Position numbers and translations under genes: made by a program
From: an uncultured Pelagibacteraceae bacterium
Lineage (GTDB): Bacteria > Pseudomonadota > Alphaproteobacteria > Pelagibacterales > Pelagibacteraceae
Assembly (NCBI GenBank): GCA_902583645.1
Contig: CACHWQ010000005.1
Location: forward strand, 1 to 64,000
Length of the DNA stretch: 64,000 bases
Direction: 5' to 3'
In this document: piece by piece, positions 12,268 to 22,771 of the stretch
Layout: each line of letters opens with the position of its first letter
Position numbering within the stretch: the stretch's first letter is position 1
Notes under the pieces: generated by a model
Databases searched by the model: none
What the model was told of the DNA's origin: nothing
Seen by the model: only the letters and a program-made list of their open reading frames with translations

Positions 12268-15200
12268 TTATCTTGTAAAGATTTTACTTTTAGCTTTGTA
12301 GTCTTCAAAGATTTTATTGCTTCGAGAAACGAGTAAGCAGTTGACATATTTGTACAATAAGGAATTTTATTTGCCAAAGTACCTCTCCTTAAAGCTCTTG
12401 CATCATTTATTCTATGTTCTGAATTACCTCCTCCAGTATTAATTACCAAAGATATTTTTTTTGAATTTAAAACATCAACGATGTGAGGTCTTCCACTACT
12501 TACTTTGTTAATTTTTTTACACTTCATTCCGTTTTGTTTAAGGATCTCACAAGTGCCTTGCGTGGCAGAAAGTGTAAATCCAAGTTTAATTAATCTCTGA
12601 GCAACTCCAACAATCTCTTGTTTGTGTGTATCTTTAACTGATAAGAATGCCATTCCTTTAACTGGAAGCGAATTTGATGCAGCTATTTGGCTTTTGGCTA
12701 CTGCCATTCCGAAATTATTATCAAAGCCCATTACCTCACCAGTAGATTTCATTTCTGGACCTAATAACAAATCACTATCAGGAAATTTATTAAATGGAAA
12801 TACAGCTTCTTTAACGGCGTAAGTTTTATTAGTTTTATATTTAAGTTTATATTTTGAAAGTTTATCACCAGCCATTACTTTTGAAGCGATTTTAGCAAGT
12901 GGAATTCCATTGGCTTTAGATACAAATGGCACAGTTCTGCTAGCTCTTGGATTTACTTCAATCACGAAAATTTCATCATTTTTAATTGCAAATTGTATGT
13001 TTAAAAATCCTTTCACATTTAAAGCTAAAGCAAGTTTTTTTGTTTGGTCTTTGAGATCCTGCATTAATTTACTTTTAATTGAGACTGGTGGCAAACAACA
13101 TGCAGAGTCTCCAGAATGGATTCCTGCCTCTTCAATATGTTGCATTATTCCAGCTATATAAACATCTTTACCATCTGAAATAGCGTCAATATCTATCTCC
13201 ATTGCGTTATCGATAAACTTATCAATTAAAATTGGGTTTTTTTCAGATGCTTTAAAAGCCTCTATTATTAAACTTTTTAATTGTTTTTTTTCATAAACGA
13301 TTTCCATTGCTCTGCCCCCTAAAACATAAGATGGTCTCACAACAACTGGCAAGCCAATTCTTTCAGATATTTTGATAGCTTCCGAATGTTTAAATGCTAT
13401 GCCACTATCTGCCTGCTTAAGTTTTAATTTAATTAGCAGCTTTCTAAACCTATCTCTATCTTCAGCTAAATCTATCGAAGTGTACTGAGTTCCTAATATT
13501 GGCAAAGAATTATCGTGAAGAAATTTTGCAAGTTTAATTGGTGTTTGTCCACCAAATTGAGCTATTACGCCAACCAAATTTCCTTTTGATTTCTCTTTTA
13601 AAATAATGTTGTAAACATATTCTTCCACAAGAGGTTCAAAATACAACCTATCACTTGTATCATAATCAGTGGAAACTGTTTCTGGATTACAGTTTATCAT
13701 AATTGTTTCAAAACCAGCTTCTTTCAAAGCATAGCTTGCTTGGCAACAGCAATAATCAAATTCGATACCTTGACCAATTCTATTAGGTCCACCGCCTAAA
13801 ATAATTATTTTATTTTTATTTGTTGGTTCAGACTCACACTCTGCCTTGATACTAAAATTTCTTTGATATGTGGAGTACATATATGGTGTAAATGACTTAA
13901 ACTCTGCAGCACAAGTATCTACTTTTTTGTAAACTGGAAAAACTTTTAAGGCTTCTCTTTTCTTTCTTACTATTTTTTCGTGAGTATTAGATAATTGTGC
14001 TATTTTTTTATCTGAAAATCCAATTGATTTAATCTTATTAAATTCAATGAAGTTTTTAGGAATACCGTTTGATTTTATTAATTTTTCAGCGTCTACAATT
14101 TCTTTAATCTGCTCAATAAACCATGGGTCTATTCCAGATAATTTATGAATTTTACTTATAGAGAACTTTTTTCTGACAGCCTCTGCAACTAATAGAATTC
14201 GATTGGGTATATTGATTTTTAAATTTTTTGTTATTTCTTTTGTATTATATTTAAAAATTTGATCTAATCCAGAAAGTCCAATTTCTAGCGAGCTCAAAGC
14301 TTTTTGCAAAGATTCTTTAAAATTTCTTCCGATAGACATAGCTTCTCCAACTGACTTCATGGAAGTACCCAAAATAGCTTGAGACTGGGAAAATTTTTCA
14401 AAGGTAAATCTTGGAATTTTTGTAACAACATAATCGATTGTTGGTTCAAATGATGCAGGAGTAACTTTTGTAATTTCGTTTTTAAGTTCGTCCAAGGTAT
14501 AACCCACTGCAAGTTTAGCAGCCACTTTAGCAATTGGAAACCCAGTAGCCTTTGATGCAAGTGCAGAGGATCTAGAAACCCTTGGATTCATTTCTATAAT
14601 AACCATACGACCATTTTTAGGATTAATAGCAAATTGCACATTAGATCCTCCAGTTTCAACACCAATTTTTCTTAGGCATGCAATCGAAGCATTTCTCATT
14701 ATCTGGTATTCTTTATCTGTTAGAGTGAGAGCTGGCGCAACAGTAATTGAATCTCCTGTGTGAATACCCATCGGATCTACATTTTCAATTGAACATATAA
14801 TTATGCAATTATCTTTTTTATCTCGCACAACTTCCATCTCGTATTCTTTCCAACCTTCAAGACATTCCTCAATTAAAATTTGTGAAACCGGGGACTCTCG
14901 AAGTCCATTTTTAACAATTTTAAAAAATTCCTTTTTATTTTTTGCTATCCCTCCACCTAAACCACCCAATGTAAAAGCTGGACGTATTATTACAGGCAAT
15001 CCAATACTTCTTAAGGCTTTTGCAGCATCTTTTTCACGATTAACAATTTTAGATTTTGGTAAATCTAATCCAATTTCAGACATATTTTTTCTAAATTTTT
15101 TTCTGTCTTCTGCATTTGCGATTGCACTTGAGTTTGCTCCAATAAGTTCAATCTTATACCTTTTTAATAAACCTTTTTTTTTAGCCTCCATAGCTAAATT

Positions 15201-15488
15201 TAAAGCTGTTTGACCACCCATAGTCGGCAAGATTGCATTTGGCTTTTCTCTAATTATAATTTTTTCTAATATTTCTAATGTAATTGGTTCTATATAAGTT
15301 TTATCAGCAACATCTGGGTCAGTCATGATAGTTGCGGGATTTGAATTTAAAAGTATAACCACATATCCTTCATCTTTAAGCGCTTTGCATGCTTGGGTCC
15401 CTGAATAATCAAACTCACAAGCCTGACCAATTATGATTGGTCCAGCACCAACCACGAGTATTTTTTTAATATCTTTTCTTTTTGGCAT
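12264..15488 (-). CDS. carB: Carbamoyl-phosphate synthase large subunit
   Basis: Makes carbamoyl phosphate from ammonia (supplied by CarA), bicarbonate and two ATP for pyrimidine and arginine synthesis. Two ATP-grasp halves are visible: first '[21 protein letters not shown]', '[10 protein letters not shown]' and '[18 protein letters not shown]'; second '[19 protein letters not shown]', '[12 protein letters not shown]' and '[16 protein letters not shown]'. A C-terminal MGS-like allosteric domain ends with '[13 protein letters not shown]'. The length of 1074 residues is usual. The start overlaps the end of carA by 23 bases. Confidence 0.97.
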   Translation of the reverse strand: MPKRKDIKKILVVGAGPIIIGQACEFDYSGTQACKALKDEGYVVILLNSNPATIMTDPDVADKTYIEPITLEILEKIIIREKPNAILPTMGGQTALNLAMEAKKKGLLKRYKIELIGANSSAIANAEDRKKFRKNMSEIGLDLPKSKIVNREKDAAKALRSIGLPVIIRPAFTLGGLGGGIAKNKKEFFKIVKNGLRESPVSQILIEECLEGWKEYEMEVVRDKKDNCIIICSIENVDPMGIHTGDSITVAPALTLTDKEYQIMRNASIACLRKIGVETGGSNVQFAINPKNGRMVIIEMNPRVSRSSALASKATGFPIAKVAAKLAVGYTLDELKNEITKVTPASFEPTIDYVVTKIPRFTFEKFSQSQAILGTSMKSVGEAMSIGRNFKESLQKALSSLEIGLSGLDQIFKYNTKEITKNLKINIPNRILLVAEAVRKKFSISKIHKLSGIDPWFIEQIKEIVDAEKLIKSNGIPKNFIEFNKIKSIGFSDKKIAQLSNTHEKIVRKKREALKVFPVYKKVDTCAAEFKSFTPYMYSTYQRNFSIKAECESEPTNKNKIIILGGGPNRIGQGIEFDYCCCQASYALKEAGFETIMINCNPETVSTDYDTSDRLYFEPLVEEYVYNIILKEKSKGNLVGVIAQFGGQTPIKLAKFLHDNSLPILGTQYTSIDLAEDRDRFRKLLIKLKLKQADSGIAFKHSEAIKISERIGLPVVVRPSYVLGGRAMEIVYEKKQLKSLIIEAFKASEKNPILIDKFIDNAMEIDIDAISDGKDVYIAGIMQHIEEAGIHSGDSACCLPPVSIKSKLMQDLKDQTKKLALALNVKGFLNIQFAIKNDEIFVIEVNPRASRTVPFVSKANGIPLAKIASKVMAGDKLSKYKLKYKTNKTYAVKEAVFPFNKFPDSDLLLGPEMKSTGEVMGFDNNFGMAVAKSQIAASNSLPVKGMAFLSVKDTHKQEIVGVAQRLIKLGFTLSATQGTCEILKQNGMKCKKINKVSSGRPHIVDVLNSKKISLVINTGGGNSEHRINDARALRRGTLANKIPYCTNMSTAYSFLEAIKSLKTTKLKVKSLQDN

Positions 15489-16659
15489 GCTGTTTTATTT
15501 CTTTTATAAATTGATCAAATAAATATTGGCTATCTTGAGGACCTGGATTTGCCTCAGGATGATACTGAACAGAAAATGCAGGTTTATTTTTTAATCTTAT
15601 TCCTTCAATGGAATTGTCAAACAATGACTTGTGAGTAATCATTACATTTTTAGGTAAGCTTCCTTTTACTACCTCAAAGCCATGATTTTGGCTCGTTATT
15701 TCTACTTTATCGGTTAAAATATTTTTCACAGGATGGTTTGCTCCTCTATGACCAAGTTTCATTTTTTTTGTCTTTGCATTTAATGCGAGCGCTAAAAGCT
15801 GATGACCTAAACAGATACCAAAAATTGGTATATTTAGGTTTATAAGATTTTTTATAATTTTTACTGCATACTTTCCCGTTGCCGCTGGATCGCCGGGACC
15901 ATTTGATAAAAAAACTCCATCTGGATTCAATTTAATTATATTTTTAATACTAGTATCGCATGGTACTACTATAATTTTGCACTTGTGATTTGAAAAATAT
16001 CTTAAAATATTTTTTTTAATTCCATAATCTATTGCAACAATTTTGAAATTATTTTTTTTATTCTTTTCATATCCATTTTCTTTGTTCCATGTTTTAAAAT
16101 TATTCCAGGAATATTTATATTTTGTTGAAACATCTTTAGCTAGATCCAAGCCATTTAAACCATGCCATTTAATAGATTTATTTAAAAGTTTTTTTATATT
16201 AAACTTTCCATTTTTGTTTATCTCAATAGTTCCTTTAGGAGCACCTTTATCTCTTATAAAATTTGTTAAACCTCTAGTATCAATACCAGTAAGAGCAACA
16301 ATTTTATTTTTTTTTAGCCATAAGTCTAAGTTTTTAAGTGACCGATAATTTGATGGACTTGTTATTTCTGCATTAAATATCACGCCTTTTGTCCATATTT
16401 TATCAGATTCGTGATCCTCTTGATTTGTCCCAACATTTCCAATGTGTGGAAATGTAAAATTTATTATTTGTCCAGAATATGATGGGTCTGAAATAATCTC
16501 TTGATAACCTGTTATTGAGGTATTAAAACAAACTTCACCAGTGGCTGTTCCCATATGTCCAAGTCCAATACCTCTAAATACTTGTCCATTTTCGAGAACT
16601 AAAATACCAGGTGAAAATTTTGATTTTTTTTTGGAATAAGTTTTGTATTTTTTTTTCAA
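15466..16659 (-). CDS. carA: Carbamoyl-phosphate synthase small (glutaminase) subunit
   Basis: Hydrolyses glutamine and channels ammonia to CarB. The N-terminal domain includes '[19 protein letters not shown]'; the class I glutamine amidotransferase domain has the nucleophile cysteine in '[13 protein letters not shown]' and the His/Glu pair in '[11 protein letters not shown]'. The start drawn here is a TTG leading into a lysine-rich stretch ([11 protein letters not shown]) before the homology begins at '[13 protein letters not shown]', so the N-terminus is uncertain by about 15 residues. It is first gene of the car operon, divergent from yqeY. Confidence 0.95.
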   Translation of the reverse strand: MKKKYKTYSKKKSKFSPGILVLENGQVFRGIGLGHMGTATGEVCFNTSITGYQEIISDPSYSGQIINFTFPHIGNVGTNQEDHESDKIWTKGVIFNAEITSPSNYRSLKNLDLWLKKNKIVALTGIDTRGLTNFIRDKGAPKGTIEINKNGKFNIKKLLNKSIKWHGLNGLDLAKDVSTKYKYSWNNFKTWNKENGYEKNKKNNFKIVAIDYGIKKNILRYFSNHKCKIIVVPCDTSIKNIIKLNPDGVFLSNGPGDPAATGKYAVKIIKNLINLNIPIFGICLGHQLLALALNAKTKKMKLGHRGANHPVKNILTDKVEITSQNHGFEVVKGSLPKNVMITHKSLFDNSIEGIRLKNKPAFSVQYHPEANPGPQDSQYLFDQFIKEIKQHAKKKRY

Positions 16660-16777
16660 TTACAACTCATGAGTTAAAGGTTAATACAATAAAACCTATT
16701 TTTCCGCAACAGATGTAATATAATTTTTTTTTAAAATACAATTTTTTCTTTAAAAAAATTTGTATAAGATAATTATT

Positions 16778-17242
16778 ATGTCTCTAAAATCAAAAATAGA
16801 AATTGATTACCAAAATTCATTAAAATCAAAAGATAAACTAGAAATATCAACTTATAGGTTAATTCTATCTGGTATTAAAGATTTAGAAATTTCAAATAGA
16901 TCTGGTCCCCAAAAAAAGGAGACAGACGATAATGAAATTAAACAACTTATTAAGAAAATGATAAAACAAAGAAACGAATCAATTCAGATTTATAAAAAAA
17001 ATAACAGAAAAGATCTGCTAGTTGTAGAGGAAAAAGAGGTAACAATTTTATCCTCGTATTTACCGAAACAATTGACCGATGACGAAACAAAAAATATATG
17101 CCAAAAAATAGCTGAAGATTTAAATGCCCAAAGTATAAAAGACATGGGAAAAGTAATGGGAAAATTAAAACAGACTTATTCTGATATCTTAGATTTTTCA
17201 AAAGCAGGCGCAATCTTAAAAGAAATATTAAATAAAAAATGA
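16778..17242 (+). CDS. GatB/YqeY domain protein
   Basis: Protein of 154 residues with the YqeY domain also found at the C-terminus of the amidotransferase subunit GatB, where it helps bind tRNA. Marks are 'LKSKIEIDYQNSLKSKD', 'ISTYRLILSGIKDLEI' and the C-terminal 'DMGKVMGKLKQTYSDILDFSKAG'. An in-frame TTG 18 bases upstream is possible, but the ATG at 16778 fits the family start. It overlaps dnaG by 4 bases; yqeY-dnaG-rpoD is a common macromolecular-synthesis arrangement. Confidence 0.9.
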   Translation: MSLKSKIEIDYQNSLKSKDKLEISTYRLILSGIKDLEISNRSGPQKKETDDNEIKQLIKKMIKQRNESIQIYKKNNRKDLLVVEEKEVTILSSYLPKQLTDDETKNICQKIAEDLNAQSIKDMGKVMGKLKQTYSDILDFSKAGAILKEILNKK

Positions 17243-19011
17243 AGTATCCAAAAGAATATTTAGAGGAAATTAAATCAAGATTAAAGGTTTCAAACGTTGT
17301 ATCAAAATATGTTCAACTAAAGAGAAGAGGAAAGGAATTTATTGGACTCTCCCCATTTAAAAATGAAAAGACACCATCATTCACCGTGAATGATGATAAA
17401 GGATTTTTTCATTGTTTTAGTACAGCAGAACATGGAAATATTTTTGATTTTTTAATGAAGACACAAAATTTGAAATTTGGTGAAGCTGTAAAAATTTTAG
17501 CACTTCAAGCTGGAATTAGGCCTTACACTTTTTCTAAAGCCGATGAAGAAAGAGAAAAGGATTGGAAAAAATACTCAGCTCTATATTTAGAGTATGTAAA
17601 TTTTTTTCATCATGAATTATTAAATAGTTCTGAGGGCAAAGCCAGTTTGCAATATTTAACACAAAGAAAATTAGATTTTAATATAATTAAAAACTTTAAA
17701 CTTGGTTATGTAAAAAAAAATTCTAACTTTATTGAAATAATAAAAAATAAATTTAATGAAAAGGATTTAAAAGATTGTGGAATTTTCTATTATGATGATA
17801 AAAAAAATACTTTTGTAGATAGATTTAAAGAAAGAATAATTTTTCCAATAAATTCAATTTCTGGACAGCCAATAGCACTAGGTGGAAGAACTATGAAAAA
17901 AGATTCATATATAGCAAAATATATTAATTCTCCAGAGACTCAATTTTTCAAAAAGGGAAATAATCTATATAATCTTGATAAGGCAAGAAGATTTTCAAAT
18001 TCTTTAGAACAAATTTTTTTAGTGGAAGGTTATATGGATGTTATAGGTCTTAATAATAACGGAATCGAAAATTGTGTTGCAAATTTAGGTACTGCTTTGA
18101 CTGATAAACAAATTTTGGTATTAAATCAGTTCTTTAATGAAATAATTATTTGCTTTGATGGAGATGAAAGTGGATATAAAGCAGCTGTAAGAGCTGCAGA
18201 AAATTCAATTAAAGAACTAAAACCAGAAAAACAAATTTCATTTTTATTTTTACCAAATGGAGAGGATCCAGATACATTTGTAAATAAAAACGGTAAAAAA
18301 GATTTTCTTTTATTTTGTAATCAAAATAAAATTCAAATACATGAATTTTTATTTCAAAATTTACAAAGACAGTCTAATAATTCCCCTTCCTCGTTAGCTA
18401 TATTAGAAAAAAAGTTAAGATATATTGCTAACTCTATAAAGGATCAATTAATAAAAAAATATGTATTAGATTTTTTTTTGGGAAAGATTTCATCTTTGAC
18501 TCCTAATTTAAATAAGAATAAACAGCAAACCATCAAACATGTTGCCTCATTAAGTTCGACAAAAAAAATCTATAATGAAACTCAACAATTTTCTAAAGAA
18601 CAGCTTCACGAATTTTCAATGCTTTATTTAATAATTAATAATTTTTATTTTTTTAAAAAAAATTTAGAAATTTTTAGTGCTCTGAATTTTATAACTAATC
18701 AAAATGAAGCAGTATTTTCCAAATTAATCGAATTAGCAAAATCAAATGAGGAAATAGATGAGAATTTATTACCAATAGACAGGGATACTTTGAATAAAAT
18801 TAATAAATATGCTTCGGTAAAGCATATCTCTGGCAACATTAAAAGGGACGATGATAAATTGAAGGAGATATTTCTCGAAATGATTCAAGATTTAAAAAAT
18901 CTGTTTTTAGAGAAGAAAATTTTGGAGCTAGAATCGAAATTTTCAGAGAATATGGATGAAAATACGTTTAATGAGATAAAGGAATTAAAAAAGTTACAAA
19001 ATAGCAACTAA
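17239..19011 (+). CDS. dnaG: DNA primase with degenerate zinc motif
   Basis: Synthesises RNA primers at the replication fork. It has an N-terminal CHC2-type fold, a TOPRIM domain ('QIFLVEGYMDVIGL', 'IICFDGDESGYKAAVRAA') and a C-terminal DnaB-binding region, with 590 residues in all. The zinc-binding motif is altered: the usual C-P-F-H is 'SPFKNEKTPSF' and the usual C-x2-C is 'HCFSTAEHGN', so three of four ligands are replaced. The rest of the domain is well conserved, so the fold is probably retained without zinc. It is coupled to yqeY and followed by rpoD. Confidence 0.95.
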   Translation: MKYPKEYLEEIKSRLKVSNVVSKYVQLKRRGKEFIGLSPFKNEKTPSFTVNDDKGFFHCFSTAEHGNIFDFLMKTQNLKFGEAVKILALQAGIRPYTFSKADEEREKDWKKYSALYLEYVNFFHHELLNSSEGKASLQYLTQRKLDFNIIKNFKLGYVKKNSNFIEIIKNKFNEKDLKDCGIFYYDDKKNTFVDRFKERIIFPINSISGQPIALGGRTMKKDSYIAKYINSPETQFFKKGNNLYNLDKARRFSNSLEQIFLVEGYMDVIGLNNNGIENCVANLGTALTDKQILVLNQFFNEIIICFDGDESGYKAAVRAAENSIKELKPEKQISFLFLPNGEDPDTFVNKNGKKDFLLFCNQNKIQIHEFLFQNLQRQSNNSPSSLAILEKKLRYIANSIKDQLIKKYVLDFFLGKISSLTPNLNKNKQQTIKHVASLSSTKKIYNETQQFSKEQLHEFSMLYLIINNFYFFKKNLEIFSALNFITNQNEAVFSKLIELAKSNEEIDENLLPIDRDTLNKINKYASVKHISGNIKRDDDKLKEIFLEMIQDLKNLFLEKKILELESKFSENMDENTFNEIKELKKLQNSN

Positions 19012-19078
19012 TTAGATAGTTTTTTAAATGGATTTTTCTAATTTTGGTATTATATAAGACATCCTAAATATTATTACT

Positions 19079-20914
19079 GTGGAAAGAATTATAACAAAAT
19101 CATTCGCTAGATTGATGGGTAGAGGTATCCATAGAGGGTTCATCACGCATGAAGAATTGAATAAATCCTTAGGAAAGAGAAATTTATCCAAGGATAATCT
19201 TGCTCAAGCTTTTATTCATATTTTAGATGAAAAAATTTCTTTAGTAGAAAAAAAATCAGATTTTAAAGTACTTAAAAAAAGGGAAGGTCAAAGCAAAGAA
19301 GAAGGAAAAACTTTAGAGAAAAGTGATGATCCCATTAGAATGTATTTAAGAGAGATGGGTGGAGTAGAACTGCTCTCAAGAGAAGGCGAGATTGCAATAG
19401 CGAAAAGAATTGAAGCAGGAAAAGATGTAATGCTTAATGCTCTTTCTCAAAGCCCAATAACAGCACAACAATTTTTTGAGTGGAATGAGAAACTTCAGAA
19501 TGATCAAATTTTGGTTAGAGAAATAATAGATATCGACACAAATTATATGGAGGATGAAAATACATCAAGCTCTGAAAAAAAAGTTTCACTAAATGAAAAT
19601 AAAGAAGAAAATGAAAAAAATGAAAATAGCAGTGATGATGAGGATGAGTTTAATCCTACTTTAGCTGCAATGGAAAGTGAGATTAAACCAAAAGTACTAA
19701 AAACTATTTCAGATTTAACAAAATCGTATAATAAGTTAATTAAATATCAGCAAGAAAGACTTGATTGTGTTTTAAATTCAATTAATTTATCTGGATCAAA
19801 AGAAAAAAATTATAAAAAAATAGTAGATATTATCTTAAAAGATATAAAATCTTTGCAATTATCACCCTCAGTTCTTGAAGAACTGGTTCAAAAACATCAT
19901 AACGAAAATAAAAAAATAATTTCACTTGAGGGAAATCTATTAAGATTAGCAATTGATCATAAAATAAATAGAAATGAATTTTTAAAATTTTATGTAGGTA
20001 ACGAAATTAATCCAAACCTAAAAAAGTTTTTAGATACTAATGTATCTTGGAAGCAGTTTTTTAATAAAAATAAAGACGAGTTTAAAAACATAAGAGATAG
20101 ACTTATCGAGGTTAGCAAAAGACTTGGTATTTCGGTAACAGAATTTAAAAAATTATTAAGCAGGATTCAAAAAGGTGAAAAAGAATCACGAATAGCAAAA
20201 AAAGAAATGGTAGAAGCAAATTTAAGGCTCGTAATTTCAATAGCAAAAAAATATACTAACAGGGGACTGCAATTTTTGGATTTAATTCAAGAGGGAAATA
20301 TAGGCTTGATGAAGGCAGTTGATAAGTTTGAATATCGAAGAGGTTACAAATTTTCTACTTACGCAACTTGGTGGATTAGACAAGCAATAACAAGATCAAT
20401 CGCTGATCAGGCAAGAACGATTAGAATACCAGTTCATATGATTGAAACAATAAATAAAATTGTTAGAACTCAAAGATTAATTTTAAGTGAGTTTGGAAGA
20501 GAAGCAACACCAGAAGAATTAGCAAAAAAACTAAGGATGCCGCTTGAAAAGGTTCGAAAAGTTTTAAAAATCTCCAAAGAACCAGTTTCACTTGAAAAAC
20601 CAGTCGGTGATGAGGAAGATAGTAGCTTAGGTGACTTTATTGAAGATACAAAGGCGCTAGCTCCATTAGAACAAGCAATTAAATCTAACTTAAGCGAAGC
20701 AACAACAAAAATTTTATCTACCTTAACACCTCGTGAAGAAAGAGTTTTGAGAATGAGATTTGGAGTAGGCATGAATACAGATCATACTCTAGAGGAGGTT
20801 GGATTACAATTTTCTGTCACTAGAGAACGTATAAGACAGATTGAAGCCAAAGCTCTTAGAAAACTAAAACACCCAAGTAGATCAAAACAACTAAAAAGTT
20901 TTCTAGAAAGCTAA
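19079..20914 (+). CDS. rpoD: RNA polymerase primary sigma factor (sigma-70)
   Basis: Housekeeping sigma factor of 611 residues with a GTG start. Region 1.1 ('[20 protein letters not shown]') is followed by region 1.2 ('[19 protein letters not shown]'), a long acidic non-conserved insert with '[17 protein letters not shown]', region 2 ('[14 protein letters not shown]', '[17 protein letters not shown]'), region 3 ('[12 protein letters not shown]') and region 4 ('[20 protein letters not shown]'). The 67-base gap after dnaG contains TATATAAG near 19050, a possible extra promoter for rpoD. Confidence 0.97.
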   Translation: MERIITKSFARLMGRGIHRGFITHEELNKSLGKRNLSKDNLAQAFIHILDEKISLVEKKSDFKVLKKREGQSKEEGKTLEKSDDPIRMYLREMGGVELLSREGEIAIAKRIEAGKDVMLNALSQSPITAQQFFEWNEKLQNDQILVREIIDIDTNYMEDENTSSSEKKVSLNENKEENEKNENSSDDEDEFNPTLAAMESEIKPKVLKTISDLTKSYNKLIKYQQERLDCVLNSINLSGSKEKNYKKIVDIILKDIKSLQLSPSVLEELVQKHHNENKKIISLEGNLLRLAIDHKINRNEFLKFYVGNEINPNLKKFLDTNVSWKQFFNKNKDEFKNIRDRLIEVSKRLGISVTEFKKLLSRIQKGEKESRIAKKEMVEANLRLVISIAKKYTNRGLQFLDLIQEGNIGLMKAVDKFEYRRGYKFSTYATWWIRQAITRSIADQARTIRIPVHMIETINKIVRTQRLILSEFGREATPEELAKKLRMPLEKVRKVLKISKEPVSLEKPVGDEEDSSLGDFIEDTKALAPLEQAIKSNLSEATTKILSTLTPREERVLRMRFGVGMNTDHTLEEVGLQFSVTRERIRQIEAKALRKLKHPSRSKQLKSFLES

Positions 20915-20983
20915 TCTAATATCCTTTAAATATTAATTTTTCTGGATAAGCTGGTTTAATTGCTAGCTTTATATAAATTAAAT

Positions 20984-22216
20984 ATGAATTTAAATTTAAA
21001 AAATTATACACCTTTTTTTCTCATAACGATAATTCCATTTACTTCAGTTTTAGGTTCATCAGTTTCTTTAATAAATACTGTATTAATTTGTTTATTTTTA
21101 TTTTATCTATTATCAAAAGATAAAAATTTTTCATTTATACGAAAAAAAGAATTTTTATTGTTAATTTTAATTTATGGCTATCTAATTTTTAATACTTTTG
21201 TCTCTTTAGATCCAAAACTTGGAGCTTTAAGAAATTTTGGTTTTTTAAGACTAATTTTATTTTTTTTAGCTATAAACTATATTGTCTATAAATATGACAG
21301 TTTAAATAATATATTTAAGATTTGGTTATTCTTCATTTTATTGATCATAATTGACTCATTTATCGAAGCCTACTTTGGAAAAAATATTCTTGGTTTCGGA
21401 GGACAGTATGGAAATAGAATTGTAAGTTTTTTTAAAGATGAACCAATTGTTGCGTCATATCTTAATGGTTTTGGATTTTTTCTGATTGGTTTCTTTTTTG
21501 ACCAATATTATTCTAAGAATAATTACTCTAAATTCATATTTTATATTTTCGTGATTTTATTTTTTTCGTGTATTTTAATCACAGGAGAAAGATCAAATAC
21601 TATAAAAACAATATTTGCATTATCAATTTTTTTCTACTTAAACCCATATCTAAATCTAAAATCTAAAATATTTGCGACATTTGGAATGATAATTATTTTT
21701 ACATTAATTTTTTATAATTCAAAATATGTAAAATATAGATATTTTGATTATTTTATACCATTTATAACAGGCAAAGATAACGTACATTTTATTAGCAATA
21801 TTAATTATATTATTTTGTATAAATCTGGTTATGAAGTTTTCAAAAATTATCCTTATTTTGGAGTGGGAAATAAAAACTACAGAATAGAGACGAAAGACAT
21901 TAAAAAAAATAAACATTATAAAAATAATAGTCATCCCCATCAAATTTATCTGGAATTTCTTTCTGAACATGGGATTATAGGTACAATAATTTTATTGTCT
22001 TTATTTTTTTTATTAATTTTTAAGAAACTTAAAGTAATAATATTGACTAAAAATTCTGTTCAACTCGGAGCCTTTGCATATTTAGTTTCAGTTTTCTTAC
22101 CCATAATACCAAGTGGATCATTTTTTAATAATTTTAATATATCTTTATTTTTTTTAAATTTATCTATATTGTATGCATGTAACTCTAAAACTAATATATT
22201 TCAAAAAAGTTCATAA
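20984..22216 (+). CDS. O-antigen ligase / Wzy-type polysaccharide membrane protein
   Basis: Polytopic membrane protein of 410 residues with about ten hydrophobic segments. The diagnostic stretch 'SHPHQIYLEFLSEHGIIG' is the Wzy_C/O-antigen ligase motif, usually in a periplasmic loop, and 'GERSNTIKT' precedes it. The likely role is joining or polymerising surface polysaccharide. An in-frame TTG at 20960 is possible, but the ATG at 20984 directly precedes the hydrophobic start. The stop codon adjoins the left copy of the 95-bp repeat that bounds the accessory island. Confidence 0.8.
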   Translation: MNLNLKNYTPFFLITIIPFTSVLGSSVSLINTVLICLFLFYLLSKDKNFSFIRKKEFLLLILIYGYLIFNTFVSLDPKLGALRNFGFLRLILFFLAINYIVYKYDSLNNIFKIWLFFILLIIIDSFIEAYFGKNILGFGGQYGNRIVSFFKDEPIVASYLNGFGFFLIGFFFDQYYSKNNYSKFIFYIFVILFFSCILITGERSNTIKTIFALSIFFYLNPYLNLKSKIFATFGMIIIFTLIFYNSKYVKYRYFDYFIPFITGKDNVHFISNINYIILYKSGYEVFKNYPYFGVGNKNYRIETKDIKKNKHYKNNSHPHQIYLEFLSEHGIIGTIILLSLFFLLIFKKLKVIILTKNSVQLGAFAYLVSVFLPIIPSGSFFNNFNISLFFLNLSILYACNSKTNIFQKSS

Positions 22217-22309
22217 CAGATATTCTTGCCCATTAAATAAAATTGTTGTAGAACCTAATCTATTTAGTAGGGCCTGTAGCTCAGTTGGCTAGAGCAGTAT
22301 ACTCATAAT
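22215..22309 (+). repeat. Left copy of 95-bp direct repeat carrying a tRNA 5' half
   Basis: Matches 31627-31721 at 91 of 95 positions with no gaps. Bases 22215-22269 correspond to sequence upstream of the intact tRNA; 22270-22309 correspond to its first 40 bases, through the CAT anticodon (22304-22306). After 22309 identity stops at the 3' edge of the anticodon loop. Two of the four mismatches fall in the tRNA part (D-loop and anticodon stem), as expected for a decaying copy. Confidence 0.92.
22270..22309 (+). pseudogene. Truncated tRNA (CAT anticodon), 5' half only
   Basis: Begins GGGCCTG then D-arm and anticodon loop CTCATAA as in the intact tRNA at 31682, but lacks the 3' anticodon strand, variable loop, T-arm and acceptor strand. 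It cannot fold as a tRNA. The remaining sequence up to 22438 shows no tRNA 3' half and no gene I can support. Confidence 0.9.
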
Positions 22310-22438
22310 TTCTTTCTTTTGAAATCCCAATTCACTATGTCAAATAAGATAGCATTCGGAGGATTTTTTCGCAAAGTAATTTGTAAATTTTCCTAAACAA
22401 CTATTTACCAACGATACTAGTTGATATAAACTTTTTTA

Positions 22439-22756
22439 ATGGCAAAAAAAAAGAATAATAATTTCTTCGTAGATTTCTGGAATGGAGATGTCTCACTTGT
22501 TAAATCTTACTGGTTAGTGGGAGTACTTTTAAGTGTAGCTTTTGGTTTTTTTAGTGCTCTAATCATTTTAAGTATTGGACTTCATTTTCATGCAGTCTAT
22601 GGTTTGATAGTACCTTGGTTAATATACACTACTGTTGGCATTTGGAGATCCTCAGATAAATACAAGGGACCAAAACACTGGGCAATTTTAGCAAAGGTGG
22701 CAATTGTTCTTGGAGTAATTATTCAGTTTAGAGATATTGTTACTGGTGCTATGTAA
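22439..22756 (+). CDS. Small membrane protein of unknown function
   Basis: Protein of 105 residues with a basic start (MAKKKNNN), a tryptophan-containing segment and three hydrophobic stretches ('WLVGVLLSVAFGFFSALII', 'HAVYGLIVPWLIYTTVGIW', 'WAILAKVAIVLGVIIQF'). I do not recognise a named family. It is the first gene inside the island on the right-facing strand and ends 15 bases before the trypsin-like protease gene, so the two are probably one transcript. No clear ribosome binding site or TGAAT-N16-CGTT promoter precedes it. Confidence 0.7.
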   Translation: MAKKKNNNFFVDFWNGDVSLVKSYWLVGVLLSVAFGFFSALIILSIGLHFHAVYGLIVPWLIYTTVGIWRSSDKYKGPKHWAILAKVAIVLGVIIQFRDIVTGAM

Positions 22757-22771
22757 AATAAAAATTTGCAT

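Noticed and set aside
12622-15213. Plus-strand frames within carB
   Set aside because: They lie opposite a fully conserved carB and show no recognisable protein features.
22310-22438. A tRNA 3' half or attachment-site remnant after the truncated tRNA
   Set aside because: No match to the T-arm or acceptor strand of the intact tRNA could be found.
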